This document shows, one piece after another, positions 26,701-36,490 of a stretch of 64,000 nucleotides of DNA. The position numbers and the translations under genes were made by a program. Positions within the stretch are counted from its first letter, which is position 1. Every line of letters begins with the position of its first letter. The notes beneath the pieces were generated by a model. That model did no database searches and was not told where the DNA came from. It worked only from the letters and a program-made list of their open reading frames with translations. The DNA lies in the NCBI RefSeq assembly GCF_024586455.1, contig NC_065923.1, positions 1,426,001 through 1,490,000 of the forward strand, written 5' to 3'. This DNA is from Bactrocera neohumeralis (lineage: Eukaryota; Arthropoda; Insecta; Diptera; Tephritidae).

Positions 26701-29700
26701 CCAAAATATTTATTCTCCCTCCAAAAAAAAGCCTTAAAATTGGACAAAGAAATAAATTTGCACTAAATAGAATGTTCGATTAGCCAGCAATCATATGATG
26801 GTTCGAGTAACTCTTTAACATTTGCGTGTGATTTGGCGTTTCAAATGTTAAGTACATATATTAGCCACAATAATTCAGTTGGCTTTGAACTTGAACCATC
26901 ACCAAATAACACGAGCTCAACTGTTCTATTGCACCTGTGCCCTTTGGCGGAATTTCGCCAAGGCGTTCAAGTGGGCGTGTAAGGTGTAGACTTAATGTGC
27001 CAAACAATAGGTGGCATAGCACACTCACATATTCGTTAAACCAAACACACCACACACATACATACCTAAACTTTTGTATACAAATGCGGCAGTTGGAACC
27101 TCAATCGGGTCTTAGGCACTTGAGTATGCATGCGCACATGTGTGTGTGTGTTTGATTTCTGCAATCAACAAACATGCAATAAACCACTCAAATACACCTC
27201 AAGCCAAGTGATTGTTGTTGTTGTTTGCGTGCCCCTTAAGGATGTGGAACATGCATGTCGTACTGTTCGGTTCGATTTCCTTTGCTCTTCTTTTGTATTT
27301 TTCACACTTTAATTGTATTTTGCATGCGCCTAGGCACCTGTGTATATACATATATGTATATATGTTTTATATACCAATGCTCATATACTATATGCTCGAG
27401 TGCTGCTCAAGTAATGACGTACATAGGCGCGCCAATGTAATGCTTTTAGTTGTATTCGCTGAGAATCTGACACTTTTTGAGTGTTGTTGACAAATATTAT
27501 TTACTCAGCAAGTATCGAGGCAATCGTTCCCTCGGTTATTAATGCGAAATAGGTGAATAATATTTATCTGAATTGAAGGACCAGAGGCAGGACTTATAGT
27601 ACTTATACTCAAACATACATATAAATGCATGGCAGGTAATTTTTTTAATTTTTAACATAACTTCAAATTAATTATAAATTTTTCGCGACAATATTTGCAT
27701 CTAGGATGTCAGTCAAAATGGTTGAGGGCTTAAAAACTATTCATAGAATTTAAATGCAAATATTGAAATCAGAATTTTGAAAGTATTTTTTATTTAGAAG
27801 TAGAGGACCCGTCCACGCTTCACTGTGGCTGACGCATAGATAATACGAGTACTACTGCTACTATCTATGTGATTTCTAATGGTTGGATTATAACTATTAT
27901 TGCGTTAGTTTAAAAAAAATTGATCATAAAACATTTCGTGTGTTAATAAAGCATTGCTTTTTGTGGGAAAATACTGTTGAATTTTGTTTCAGGGAAATCC
28001 ATCGTTGAAAAGATATTTGCTAAGCTGAAAACAGGCGAAATGAGCACCCAGGACAATGATGCTCTAAAGAGGCGAAAGCTCTGTGCAAAGTGGGTGCCTT
28101 GCAAGTTCATAATTCAAAAAAACATCGCATAAGTTATTCTGAGAAGTGTTTGAGTGCTCTTTAATCGTAATAAAACAGAATTCTTGCATCGGTGTGTGAC
28201 AATAGAAACATAGCTCCATCATTTCCCACTGGAGTCCAATCGACAGTCATTCTAGTCGACTGCACATACTGAAGCGGTTCCCAGGCGTGGAAAGACGAAA
28301 AAGTCGGCTGGAAAGGTTATGACATCAGCCTTTTGGGATTTACGTGGTATAATACATACTCAACGACTAATTACTGAGACAGTTATAATCTTTTTCGCTG
28401 CGTATTTGGTTGCAGTTCTTTTCTACTATTCCAAATACTAAGCAATTGTATTATGTTTGAAGAAGAATCTGTTTAAATTTGTATGCGTATATTCAAATGA
28501 TTCCTAAAAATATGAATTTTGAACAGATGCTTATTATTTGGAATATAATTTTTGTATTTATGAGTTGTATTAAATTTTGACACAAAAAGATAAAAAGTAT
28601 CCTATGTCCTTACCCTGGATGCAAGCTACCTCCCTACCAAATTTCAGCCAAATCGGTTCAGCCATTCTTGAGTTATAAATGGTGTAACTAACACAACTTT
28701 CTTTTATATATGTATGTATATAGATTAAAAGCATTTTTCATAACACACTGTCTTGGCAATCGGCTGAGTCTTTTGGGCGAAAAATAGTAAGACTTTTTAA
28801 GTTTTCTTTTTTCTTATCAACATTAACTGATGATCAAGACGTCGTTAAAATAAAGGAATTGGTTCAGAATCGGTTGATTGAGATCTTACTGGCATCGTTG
28901 GAATATCGAAAGTTCAGTGAAAATTAGTTTGAAAGATCATTCGGGCTTAAGAAAAGAGAAAGTACGACTGGTTCCAAAATCACTAATTGTTTTTGAAAAA
29001 CAGCGTCGCGTTAACGTCTGTGAAACTATGCTTTCCGACTACCAAGATGTCATGAAACGTATTAGTACTGGCGATGAGTCATGGATATTTACGACCCGGA
29101 CACAGACGATCAATTGGCCGAATATCATGAGCCGAAGCCGAAAAAACCACTTCAAAGCAGGTCAAAAATCAAGGTTATATAACAATCTTCTTCGTTTATT
29201 GAGATGGGGTGCACTCCGAATTCCTTCCGACCGGCCAAACTGTCAATAAAGAATATTATTAGAGTGTTATGCGTAGTTTGCGCGAAGCTATTCGTAAAAG
29301 AAGGCCGGAATTATAAGCCGACAACTCTTGGTTTTTGCACCACGATAATGCACCGTTGCATACTGCGGTGATTCTTTGTGAGTTTTTCACCAAATTTTCG
29401 GCCAATATACTCGAATGATTTAGCTCCGTGTGAATTCTGGCTATTCAGCAAACTCAAACGACCTCTCCGGGGGAACCGTTTTGAGACATTAAACGTGAAT
29501 CGTTACACACATTGAAGTATATTCTGAAAATTTACTTTAACAAGTGTTTCGAAGACTGGAAAAAACGTTGACACGAGGATATTGGGGCAAAGTGGGATTA
29601 CTATGAGGGGAATAACATAGATTTTGAAGAATAAATTAAGAGTTTTAAAATTATGAACAAAGTCTTACTATTGTTTGCTCATAGTCGTGTGAGGGTATTA

Positions 29701-32700
29701 AACAATGATGAATTCTTAAAAAACGTTGCCTACATTTAGGATTAATAGGATAATTAGGCGCCTAAGGCCCGATTAATCACAAGGAATATTACGTCAATGA
29801 TACTAATAACTACGACGTAATTTTGACAGCTCGTGGCGGCATTTTTGTTTTCGGATTTTTGTCATATTTTGTCAGTGTGTTCAGTAAGGTTAGCCACTTC
29901 ATCACTGAAAATTGTGGCTATTTCACAGTTGAGTCTCTCTTCGGAGACAACATTGGCGTATTTCGCTGCTGGATGTGGCTTCGCTAGAAATGATGGAAGC
30001 CAACGACAAACCTCGTGTGGAAAAGAAAAAAGTTACATTAAGTTTAAAAAAGTTTACCATGTCTTGTTAATCGATGTGAACAGTAAAGTTTTGGTGAAAA
30101 GTGGCTGCAGGCTATGATTTGAGCACAACCCTGTCGGAAGAACCTAACAATTTTGAAATGCCTAACTTTGACGATTTACTCTGAGAGTAGCGAAAAAAGA
30201 ATCAAATGTCTCTTTTTCATTGTTTGTTAACATGTATGTATTTGAGTATAGAGTAAATATTGTAATGAAATTTTGATAGAAAATTGCGACTATTGGGTCA
30301 ATCTTCGACATCAGCATTTCCAAGAGAAGGTGGTTCTAGGAACATGTGCTATCAGAAATAAAATTAAAAACGGGACGTACGTAAAACTTGCTAGTACAGC
30401 CGCGGAAAGCCAATGCAAAAGGTTCAGCGGCTCGCTGTGCTGTGCACTATGGGAGCTCTAACAACCACTGCATCGATGGCTTTTAAAATATTACCAAACC
30501 TTTCACACACATATGTATGGATCTCTTCGCTGAAAACCACTGGCAGCAGGTGAATTTATATAGAAAATCTACTACATGAACCCACCTTTTAATTGGGAAA
30601 GAAGATTAAGAAAAATCGTTAAAAAGAGATAGTTGGCGTAAAGGTAAGGTAGCTGCACGCAACCTATTTAACATCAACAAGGATGGCTCCAACAATGAGG
30701 ACTGAGTGCCTTTCGAAGCAGGGCAGCAGCGAAGAGTGTCGCCAGAGCAAGCGAGGGCAATGAGATAGTGAACCTGGACGCCATATTTTATTATTACTGT
30801 GTTCGAATAAATAAAAATTGAGGAAAATATTCATACCATGTTTAATATAAAACAAATTTGTAAAAATATTTAAAATTTAGACAATTTTAATTGAACGAAT
30901 TGAAAGCGTGCCTGTTTTTTTAAGACTTTCGGTGGTATGAATCGATGTTATTTGATTTTATGAAAAACTTTCTTTTAGAAAGAAACTATTAACGACGCAG
31001 CAGTTTCGCTAATATTGCGAAACAAAACATTTTTAAATCAAAGCTAGCAGTACACAATCGTAGTCAATAAAACTCTTAGAAATCAATTTTAAATCAATAA
31101 GGACCCTGGATATTACGAAGAAATAGTAATTTAATCTCAACTGCCACTCCCTCTTGTGTAAATCCATTTAATTGCCAAGTAATAACATAATAATTTCAAT
31201 AATTAAACAAATATCATAAATACATTTACAGTGACCTGATTTCAGAGGAAACTTCCGGCGGAAAAAACGTGATACAGACTTTGTTAACGAAGTGAAATCA
31301 ACTCGTTTTCAGTACAGCATCGTCACTACGGATATGATGAGCAGTATTTATTGTAGGCTCTTGTTGACTGTCACACACACACACACACACATGCAAGAAC
31401 AACGGAACAACGATGACTGCTTTACAATTTCGACAAATGGCAGTCATGGCTAAGGGTTTGCTCGCATATGCTCGTGCTTTGCAGCTGTGGCTGCTGCTGC
31501 TGCTCTTGCTGCCGAGAGTGGAAAAATCAATAAATCGACCTTGAGCGTTTTTCGAACTTGCAAATCTAGTAGTAAAGAGAAAATCATATGCGAATACGGC
31601 AAAATGTAATCGAGCCTACACACACACAAAAACAGGCACACATACAAATATACTTATATGTATAGTATGTTCACGCTTCGTGCGCATCTTCTTTATGGCC
31701 AACATTGTTGTTGCACTTTTTTCGGTATACTAAGTATGGATAAACAAGCGACACAGGTAAGGCACATGCCACATAAAATAACGGTTTTCTAACCGTAAAG
31801 TGGCTGCTAGAGTTGAGTAAAGTTTGGCCGGAGTGAAAAAACAATTTGTTGCTGTCACTTTGGTGGAGCCGCTGGAAATGTGTCAGAGGAGCGTCGGAAA
31901 AAGAAAGAAATAACAACATAAAACAAGCAACAACAGGCAGCAGGGAGCTGAGGGGCGGCGGAAGTTAAGAGCGACTTTGGTATTTATGCAGATTATCTAT
32001 GTGATTTCTATGCAAACTTGTGTTCCTTCAGCGCTTAGCTGTTTGCGCTAGTTTTTGAACCTTGAACTTTAAACGCTAAGCAAAGGAATATGGCGCAATT
32101 ACTTTGCAACAACCAACACAAACACACAGAACAATTATAAATGCATGGGAGTTTATTATTCAAAACGCAGGGCATGTGTAAACCACGAATGGCATTATTT
32201 CTGCGAAAATGTTCGAATGACATGAAATTAATTCCAAGAAGTGATTGAGTGCAGTGCGGAAGTTCTCATCTACACAAAGATATACCGTTAACGTTTAACG
32301 GTTTAACGGTATGCACAAATGTTTTTGTGTGTGCCTGCATGAATGATTAAATTATTATTACTCTATTACAAAGGTTATGGCAAATTGTTTCCAACGAAAT
32401 GTCAATTGTGTAAAATATTGGACTATTAGAGTGTTGTTGTTCAGATTTACTAATTGAAAATATAACGATAAGCGTAATTAATATTATATTATTATTTTTT
32501 ATACTTTAACTAATGGTGGGGCTGCGTATACGCGAACTAGTCCGTTAGTTTTTGAGATATCGCTCTGAAACTTTGCACACCTTTTTTCTCCACAGGGAGC
32601 AGCTTATTTGTAGGAACCGCTAATATTGGAGCCCTATAGCGTGTAGCTGCCGTGCAAACTAATCGTTCTAAATCAAGTCCTTGTAAGAAAAAAATTTATT

Positions 32701-35700
32701 TGACGAGATATTTTCATGAAATTTGTCCGGTGCAGTGCTACATTCTCCAAGCAAATTGTTCAGATTGGATCACGACAGAATATAGCTGCCATACAAACTG
32801 ACCGATACAAATCGAATCATTGTATGGAAAAATCATTTATTTGACAAGTTGCCTTCTGGAAGCTTGGCAGAGTTTATTGACCGAAGAGGCGCTGCAACCT
32901 TCTCACAAATTGATAAGATCGGATGACTATACCATATTATTGTAGCATTCAAACTCAAGATAAATTAACTTTTAAAAACGCACTTGCGAACATTATTGTA
33001 GTTTTGAACAAGATACCGCTTTCCTGTGGCTTAAATAAATTCCATATAATGTTAGTTATTTTTATAACCTGTAATGTAGACAAATTTTTTTATTAGCATT
33101 GAATTTTCTAGAAATAAATATTGCCTATATTTAGGCTCATGAATAATGGAAAGTCGAAAGACTTTATTTTAATAAAACTGGATTTTTTCTAATGAAATAT
33201 AATAATTTATTTTAAGCTATAAATGGTTGGCGTCGCAGTACACAACAAATTTATATATGTGGCAGTAATAGTATGTACTATATGGTTATGACTTCAATAA
33301 TATTATTACATAACTGATAGTTATATATATGTATGTGTATGGTAAATCTGGGAGTATGGACAGCATGGTTGTGAAGGGAAAATATATGTTAATGTACCTA
33401 TGTACGACTAAATATATGACTAAATTCAATTTGCTTTTCAAAGGATATTCATCAACTATTCACGTATGACAAATATCAAAGGTTAAACTACAATAAATAC
33501 ATGCTATTTATGATGAATTATTAAACAGCCCTTGTAAAAGCGACTAATAAATGAAATACAATAATTACTGATTATAGATTGATTGATTATTAATAGGAAA
33601 AACAAATAATGGAATACCATACTCGTATGTGTTTAGTACACGCTGCCTATATTAAAAATAAACACACACAAATGCAACCGATTATTCATCTATGTATGAA
33701 GCCAACACATTTTGAATGCGAAAATTTCATTTCTCTCAACAAGTCTCAATCGATAATTTAGCTTTGTAGAGAGGATTACAGCAAACTTCACATGTGGTTT
33801 TATCCAATAAGCGAAAGAACAAAAAAAGCTTAAATAAATAAGCAAAAAATGTAATGTATTTTTGTGATATTACCGCAATAAAAATATGAGTGTATGTAAG
33901 TATGTATATCGCAAGTAAGAATAGGTATAACACAGCGTATACGCAACTTACCTTCGATCAATGCTCAGTGATGCTGCTACGAGACTTACATATTCACTGC
34001 TGCTTGTTGCTATAGGCTCAGCGATTTTCGAGTATGTGCTGTATATACATATGTGACGCTGTGCACATACGCATACATATATGCTGGCAGTCATATATAC
34101 ATACTTGTGAAGTACATAATATATTCCAAGCACTTCTATGCTCCGTTGACCTGACCTACTTTTAAGACGACTCCTATAGCCGATTTTGCCGTTGAATGGC
34201 AACAACAGCCGCATTGCCAATGGCGAAAATTCGTGTTTAACTTTTGGTTCATATAATTAGGCAAACCAACACATACGTATTCCTATGTAGATACATATAG
34301 CAATATATATTCGCCTGTATGCATTCATAGAAAGCAGCTTACTCCCTTATTTCCTTTAATTATATGCAATTTTGTTTAACCTCTTTCACATTTCAAGCTA
34401 CTTAAGCTATCGAGTGCATGCTTGAATATTGGATTTTGGGTTTTAATTCGCTTTTTGATGTCATCACGCCCTTAAGGAGTTACAAGTACCTTTTCCACAA
34501 GACGCAGTCTTTCGAATTTCGTTGAATTCTGCTACGTCATACAGTGTTTTGAGGATGTATGTACATATATAACACGGCAATGTATTTATTAAAAATGTAG
34601 TACCTTTCGGTAAACATATCAGTTACTTTAAATTTTTTAAACCTCAAAACCATAGAAAAAAAATGAGAAAGTGCGAGTCAACACTTCATCAGAAGAAAGC
34701 TTCAGAAAGAAGAACAGGTGGAAAGAATGATTACTCAAATGTTATAAACTGAAAGGAATTAAACATATATTTCAACTCCATAAAATAAAGGAAATAAGGC
34801 TGTTACGCCATACTTATACTTTAGTATATAAGGTATACGCCTTATAACACGTCAACGATTTTTGCGAACTTTGATACGTTAATTATTCCTTAAACTGCGA
34901 AGCCCATATATACATATCTATTAGCCTTGACAGACGGCAGCGTTAATCCGGATTAACTGCGCACTTAATCAGATCCAAATTTGTAGGTGACAGACGGCAG
35001 CTATGCGAGTTTGAAACTCTCATAAACAGCTCATTGTCCTTTTTATATATTCAATGAAAATTGATAGAAGATAAACATTACGGTTGTTAGCCGACCAATT
35101 TTTACCAAACCATTTTTTATTACAAAAACATATAAACACATTATTTTTAAAAGTGCATCATAACATAGAAGTTTTATTGATATTATATTGAGAATTTGAT
35201 AAACAGCTGTCAGGGTTGCTTGTATTTCATTCACAATAGATGAAAATTGGCCATTTTTAACAATGTTGCCAACGAAAATCTCACAAACTCCCAAAAATTT
35301 TGAGAGTTAGTTTTGGATTCAGTAACGGAGTTAGCTGTGGTAACTCCTGAATTAATCCCGAAAAATGCAATTAATCTGGTTTAACGCTGCCGTCTGTCAA
35401 TGCTATAAGGCAAGTTCTAGATAAGGTTGAACAGAAGCAGTGGCAGAAGTTCCAGCGTCTTTCTCATTCCTATTTTCATGCAATTTTTGCATGTGTCGTC
35501 CTTAGTAATGCCCATCCGACTGGCATGTGATGCGGGTAAGTTGTGACCTGTCATTTCGAGACCGTGTGAGTTGAAAGCATGCATGGCTATAAGGCCATAG
35601 ATTCCGGCGTCCACTCTGGTCGCGTGCCCCTCTATCAAGCAATCCCTTTAACGTCACTTGAAACCCTCCCTTCCAAGTAAAATGTGGATGCATGAGGTAT

Positions 35701-36334
35701 AAATTATCCATACACCCCTGCTTATCGAGCTACGCCCAGAGACCCTTTGACAGAATTCACATTACACCGGCAATATTTCAGCTGATTTTACTGCAGAGCT
35801 GTTCATTGGAATTTCGATTGGTGGTAGGTTCAGTAACCTTTCTAGTTCAGTCTTTGGAATGGTTCATAGCGCTTCCTTTATACATAGTACAGCGCAATAT
35901 TCACTCCAAAGATTTTCTGTATGAGATTTTGCTGACAGCGGTCCACCACACCAGGGCACCGTAAAACAAGATTGGATTGACTACCAGCCATAAAGCAATC
36001 AATGGGACGCGGTGATAGCCCCATGTAGACCCTAGCATCTTATTTCATGCAAAGAGTGGCCTTTTCACTATCCCTTCTGCATTCTATATCCGTATACTTA
36101 TCTGTATATTGTAATTGTCACTTGGCTACTCATTGAACTATTACTTATATCTATGTGTATATCTCAATTTGAGTTAAACAGTTTTGCAAATCAAATACTC
36201 ACTCTGCGGTTATTGCCAAAACTATTTTGTCGACCCAGAGACTCTTCAGTGCTGTACTCTTTTTGAGTTTGTGATGATGATGATAGACTTGGAATATTTG
36301 TAGCGACTGCTACTTGCGATTTTGTGGAACTCAT
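11656..36334 (-). CDS. enc: Encore, R3H/SUZ-domain RNA-associated protein (15 coding exons)
   Basis: Exons on the minus strand, 5' to 3': 36203-36334, 22358-23465, 22151-22307, 21942-22092, 21542-21880, 21252-21475, 20681-21055, 16912-17297, 16680-16855, 16291-16614, 16159-16218, 15765-16098, 13449-15601, 11782-11881, 11656-11720. Every intron is GT-AG, phases agree, and the total is 6084 nt (2027 aa). Seen: N-terminus beginning MSSTKSQVAVATNIPSL; polyQ/polyN exon 2; an R3H domain at about residues 445-512 with the signature R-M-L-I-H; a SUZ-like stretch (SFEEREEDYERARSRIF) at about 563-585; low-complexity Ala/Gly/Ser/Asn C-terminal half; basic tail ending NRPR. Known for the family: Drosophila Encore acts in female germline mitotic exit, fusome/SCF-proteasome association, oocyte differentiation and gurken mRNA regulation; R3H and SUZ bind single-stranded nucleic acid or RNA. 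Inferred: orthology, and the use of exactly these exons. Alternative exons in the two long introns cannot be excluded. Confidence 0.92.
11782..11881 (-). CDS. enc: enc coding exon 14
   Basis: The acceptor CTACTTTCAG is followed in phase 0 by PSVALPNSRRSPSTELRPAM and APVAGMYPTMMIP, then donor CAG|GTAAAC at phase 1. This non-repetitive, basic segment is separated from exon 13 by a 1567-nt intron that carries a LINE relic. Confidence 0.85.
11940..13215 (+). mobile_element. R1/LOA-like non-LTR retrotransposon relic in enc intron 13
   Basis: 5'-truncated LINE in antisense orientation to enc. Broken reading frames give TSSGVPQGLVLGPLL, then IAYADDLIVVAVAKHLDDL (RT active-site YADD), a C-terminal ILYAAPVWIQALEIKSYARL, then a zinc-knuckle-like C-terminal domain with CPYCSTC and HVIFYYPRF. 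Several stops and frameshifts separate these parts. The 3' tail after 13078 has no coding and ends in an A-rich stretch near 13215. Confidence 0.85.
13449..15601 (-). CDS. enc: enc coding exon 13, long low-complexity exon
   Basis: 2153 nt encoding YWGQPMTYYVPQQALTNA, then poly-Ala, Thr/Ser, Gly and Asn-rich tracts, to GVYIKYGQTYYAH. The open frame runs three more codons past the donor CAT|GTAAGT into a TAA, which is intronic read-through. The true reading continues phase 0 into exon 14. Base composition is much more GC-rich than the surrounding introns. Confidence 0.92.
15765..16098 (-). CDS. enc: enc coding exon 12
   Basis: Reads EGEVQSYFMPVFDPNQPRTD, an Ala-rich middle, and TTYPIGHPYAYN. 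Acceptor GTTTTACAG, donor AATA|GTAAGT, phase 1. Confidence 0.9.
16159..16218 (-). CDS. enc: enc coding exon 11 (60-nt in-frame exon)
   Basis: Twenty codons, PDGSVYAIPQGMVYAYPPPV, phase 0 at both borders (acceptor ACTCCACAG, donor GTT|GTAAGC). Because it is a multiple of three it could be skipped without frameshift. Confidence 0.85.
16291..16614 (-). CDS. enc: enc coding exon 10
   Basis: Reads NATTLDAPSVREQQPTTVTQ, a Pro/Thr-rich segment, then SYQAPDGSTVFHTTTTPSGT and ends TTYQQG. Acceptor CACCACAG, donor GGG|GTAAGC, phase 0 at both ends (108 codons). Confidence 0.88.
16680..16855 (-). CDS. enc: enc coding exon 9
   Basis: Joined in phase through a 56-nt intron, it reads ASTQSGADECDNNSATGCLS and continues to EKDELPKRE. 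Acceptor CTTTTCAG, donor GAG|GTAGGC, phase 0. Confidence 0.85.
16912..17297 (-). CDS. enc: enc coding exon 8
   Basis: The acceptor TTCTTTTTTAG is followed by SIYHFDPSNLPPNQQGTYHP and a Gln/Ser-rich segment, ending INATE. Donor GAAG|GTAAGC, phase 1. Confidence 0.9.
18714..19254 (+). mobile_element. Internally deleted mariner element in enc intron 7
   Basis: Perfect 14-bp terminal inverted repeats, TGTGATCAAATTGA at 18714 and its complement ending at 19254. The interior retains the transposase C-terminus: NAPSHTAFVIRDHFTTFST, a degraded catalytic block (PNLPLCKFWLF in place of PDLAPCDFWLF), and KCYDDWKIRWHKCIAAGGDY. The N-terminal half and the first catalytic Asp are gone. Confidence 0.85.
19848..20275 (-). 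mobile_element. Mariner remnant in enc intron 7
   Basis: One end carries TGATCAAATTTGACACGG, a relative of the terminal repeat at 23741. On the minus strand the interior gives PGDKTCIYEYDVENVQQL (first catalytic Asp block) and, after a deletion, HSSMVTADFLAKYETKVIV from the second block. No matching second terminus is visible. The order on the minus strand is as in an intact transposase with pieces missing. Confidence 0.65.
20681..21055 (-). CDS. enc: enc coding exon 7
   Basis: Encodes YKTQTQSLYSDSVTPSPNGY through WAVTDISSVPKGSVLINPQT to LQPFVNQDG. The last Gly codon is split (GG|GTAATT) and completed by exon 8 to read VNQDGSIYHFDPSNLP, a typical R3HDM/Encore signature. The acceptor AACTTAG has a poor pyrimidine tract but is the only one keeping phase. 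Confidence 0.85.
21252..21475 (-). CDS. enc: enc coding exon 6
   Basis: Encodes SNESRDGRSGGGAVPKSHNY and continues through a Gly/Ser/Asn-rich stretch to WRLSPSSSG. The acceptor TTGGCAG fits phase 0 and the donor GCGG|GTAAGT is phase 2. Confidence 0.85.
21542..21880 (-). CDS. enc: enc coding exon 5, SUZ motif and second polyQ
   Basis: Begins IRFKSLVRDHRDDSRKSILK directly after R3H and contains SFEEREEDYERARSRIF, the SUZ-type basic/acidic helix found after R3H in this family. A run of nine or ten Gln precedes HRPRPNGKMMKMQN. Acceptor CACTTGCAG, donor AAT|GTAAAA (weak), both phase 0. Confidence 0.9.
21942..22092 (-). CDS. enc: enc coding exon 4, R3H core
   Basis: Encodes RGELRFPPASSYNRMLIHRT and continues AAFFGMEHNVDTETQQCVIV to NTRIPE. 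It contains the RxxxH signature (R-M-L-I-H) that defines R3H. Acceptor CTACACAG, donor GAG|GTAAGT at phase 0. Confidence 0.93.
22151..22307 (-). CDS. enc: enc coding exon 3, start of R3H domain
   Basis: The acceptor ATTTTTAG is followed by TT TTC AAC AAC, completing a Val codon with the preceding exon. Encodes GGTDLFSFFKETLNKHPKDR followed by HFLLKVEKDLTEFVLEK, the segment just before and inside the R3H fold. Donor AAAG|GTGAGT, phase 2. Confidence 0.9.
22358..23465 (-). CDS. enc: enc coding exon 2, polyQ/polyN region
   Basis: The acceptor TTACAG precedes GGT AAC ATG (phase 0), and the donor is AGAG|GTGCG (phase 1). Encodes GNMKGKHLTRSHAMREATSP, a run of about 12 Gln interrupted from earlier QH-rich tracts, several poly-Asn tracts, and a non-repetitive island around NEAEFPKLTPPKSTKGG. 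The repeats are built from mixed CAG/CAA and AAC/AAT codons. The many long open frames on the opposite strand here are by-products of these triplet repeats. Confidence 0.9.
23741..24386 (+). mobile_element. Internally deleted mariner element in enc intron 1
   Basis: Terminal repeats TGATCAAAATTGACCCGG at 23741 and CCGGGTCAAATTTGATCA ending near 24386. Interior fragments include GDKTWVYEYNGETVYRMASK followed by KEPKPKKTNSVK, the block around the first catalytic Asp. About half of a 1.3-kb mariner is missing. Confidence 0.8.
25128..25135. promoter_or_regulatory. CRE-like TGACGTCA palindrome in enc intron 1
   Basis: An exact 8-bp CREB/ATF consensus in a GC-richer island (about 24950-25160) of the intron. 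A match this short can occur by chance; the context makes it worth a look. Confidence 0.3.
25700..26410 (+). mobile_element. Non-LTR retrotransposon relic (RT C-terminal half) in enc intron 1
   Basis: Fragments in three frames match the latter half of a common arthropod LINE RT: SNAKRSVRIGKDLFESFDT, FRQGDSLSYDFFNLRLEKII, VNEGKTKYLLSPTK, HNFEVVHNFVYLGTSINS, RRITLANRCSFRLNRQLRSK, and LRGLRKIFGP. The YADD segment expected between the second and third pieces is missing. Stops and frameshifts throughout; not functional. Confidence 0.8.
27800..28730 (+). repeat. Dispersed RTE/SINE-like 3'-end repeat, interrupted by a mariner relic
   Basis: Starts near GAGGACCCGTCCACGCTTCA and ends with the passage 'accaaatttcagccaaatcg ... 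gttcagccattcttgagtta ... ttttatatatgtatgtat'. This layout is shared with the copy at 56190-56655 and is a common insect dispersed repeat. The middle is occupied by the mariner fragment at 27910-28440. Class assignment is uncertain. Confidence 0.6.
27910..28440 (+). mobile_element. Mariner transposase relic, nested in a dispersed repeat
   Basis: Broken frames give KTFRVLIKHCFL (helix-turn-helix N-terminus), VEKIFAKLKTGEMSTQDN, RKLCAKWVPCKF, NKTEFLHRCVTIETIWLHHF (first catalytic block with Asp replaced) and RRGKTKKSAGKVMTSAFWDL. The C-terminal catalytic blocks are absent. A different lineage from the other mariners in the window, resembling the lineage that includes SETMAR. Confidence 0.8.
28774..29685 (+). 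mobile_element. Mariner element with both termini, degraded
   Basis: Terminal repeats share AAAAATAGTAAGACTTT at the left and its near complement (AAAGTCTTACTATTGTTTGC) at the right. The interior covers much of the transposase in shifting frames: ISTGDESWI, DPDTDDQLAEYHEPKPKKPL, HHDNAPLHTAVILCEFFTKF, ELAPCEFWLFSKLKRPLRGN-like DNA, and CFEDWKKR. Frameshifts and stops abolish function. About 0.91 kb against 1.3 kb when complete. Confidence 0.85.
31372..31391. repeat. (CA)n microsatellite
   Basis: Ten CA units in enc intron 1. Confidence 0.85.
32500..32960 (+). repeat. Dispersed dipteran repeat copy
   Basis: Begins 'gcgaactagtccgttagttt' then 'ttgagatatcgctctgaaac' and includes 'tatagctgccatacaaactg' with 'accgat', with the typical 'tatttgacaagttgccttct' spacing. 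No coding. Confidence 0.6.
34922..35405. mobile_element. MITE-like inverted-repeat element, TAGC...GCTA group, copy 1
   Basis: The left end TAGCCTTGACAGACGGCAGC and the right-end complement TAGCATTGACAGACGGCAGC continue for about 36 bp with few mismatches (GTTAATCCGGATTAA against GTTAAACCAGATTAA). A further copy of TGACAGACGGCAGC sits inside at 34989. 484 bp, no coding. TA on each side would fit a TA target duplication. Confidence 0.8.
35410..36110 (-). mobile_element. LOA/jockey-like LINE relic (RT end and C-terminal region) in enc intron 1
   Basis: Minus-strand frames read KMLGSTWGYHRVPLIALWLV and VNPILFYGALVWWTAVSKIS (RT thumb region), then DNA matching a degraded RNase H segment, then EMTGHNLPASHASRMGITKD and TCKNCMKIGM (C-terminal Cys motif). 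Frames are interrupted by stops. It lies within 100 nt of the enc exon 1 donor, and its lower-coordinate end is 4 nt from the inverted-repeat element ending at 35405. Confidence 0.7.
36203..36334 (-). CDS. enc: enc coding exon 1 (start codon)
   Basis: The ATG at 36334 opens 44 codons (MSSTKSQVAVATNIPSL... ending GNNRR) and the exon ends in CGC AGA followed by the donor GTGAGT, phase 0. This N-terminus matches what I recognise as Encore and joins in phase to GNMKGKHLTRSHAMRE in exon 2, 12.7 kb away. No in-frame ATG precedes it in the short 5' UTR segment, but an out-of-frame ATG lies 13 nt upstream. Confidence 0.88.
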
Positions 36335-36347
36335 AATCACAGTTCAT
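36246..36347 (-). other. uORF overlapping the enc start codon
   Basis: An ATG at 36347 lies 13 nt 5' of the enc ATG in a different frame and runs 33 codons, starting MNCDYEFHKIASSSRYKYSK, to a TGA at 36246-36248 inside exon 1. Its context (AAATAAATGA) is A-rich. It overlaps the main start codon, so it could reduce initiation at the enc ATG. Whether it is translated is unknown. Confidence 0.5.
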
Positions 36348-36490
36348 TTATTTAAATTCTGTAAGAAACGAGAAAATTGGAAATTACAATACTTCAATTT
36401 GAAAAAAAATTAAAATTGCAAAAATAAAAATAAACTAAACAAACAAAATTTGCGCTTATAGCCGAATAACAATAAACATTGGAAATTACC
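36335..36490 (-). other. enc: enc 5' UTR segment and probable upstream UTR intron
   Basis: The stretch CGTTTCTTACAG at 36359-36370 is a good acceptor directly upstream of a 24-nt leader before the ATG. A matching donor, CTGAG|GTAATT, lies at 36490/36489, giving a 131-nt 5' UTR intron with a noncoding exon continuing above 36490. The transcription start is not resolved. Confidence 0.45.

Larger units (their letters stand above)
23466..36202 (-). other. enc: enc intron 1
   Basis: 12.7 kb. Contains mariner relics at 23741, 27910 and 28774, LINE relics at 25700 and 35410, a MITE-like element at 34922 and a dispersed repeat at 32500. 24700-25200 and 26900-27450 are less AT-rich and transposon-free, so they are the best places to look for enhancers. 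29690-32480 and 32960-34920 show nothing I can name. Confidence 0.75.

Noticed and set aside
29833..30117. Open frame of 94 codons
   Set aside because: Its 5' portion shares DNA with the transposase leader at 59220, so it is probably a transposon scrap. No protein family recognised.
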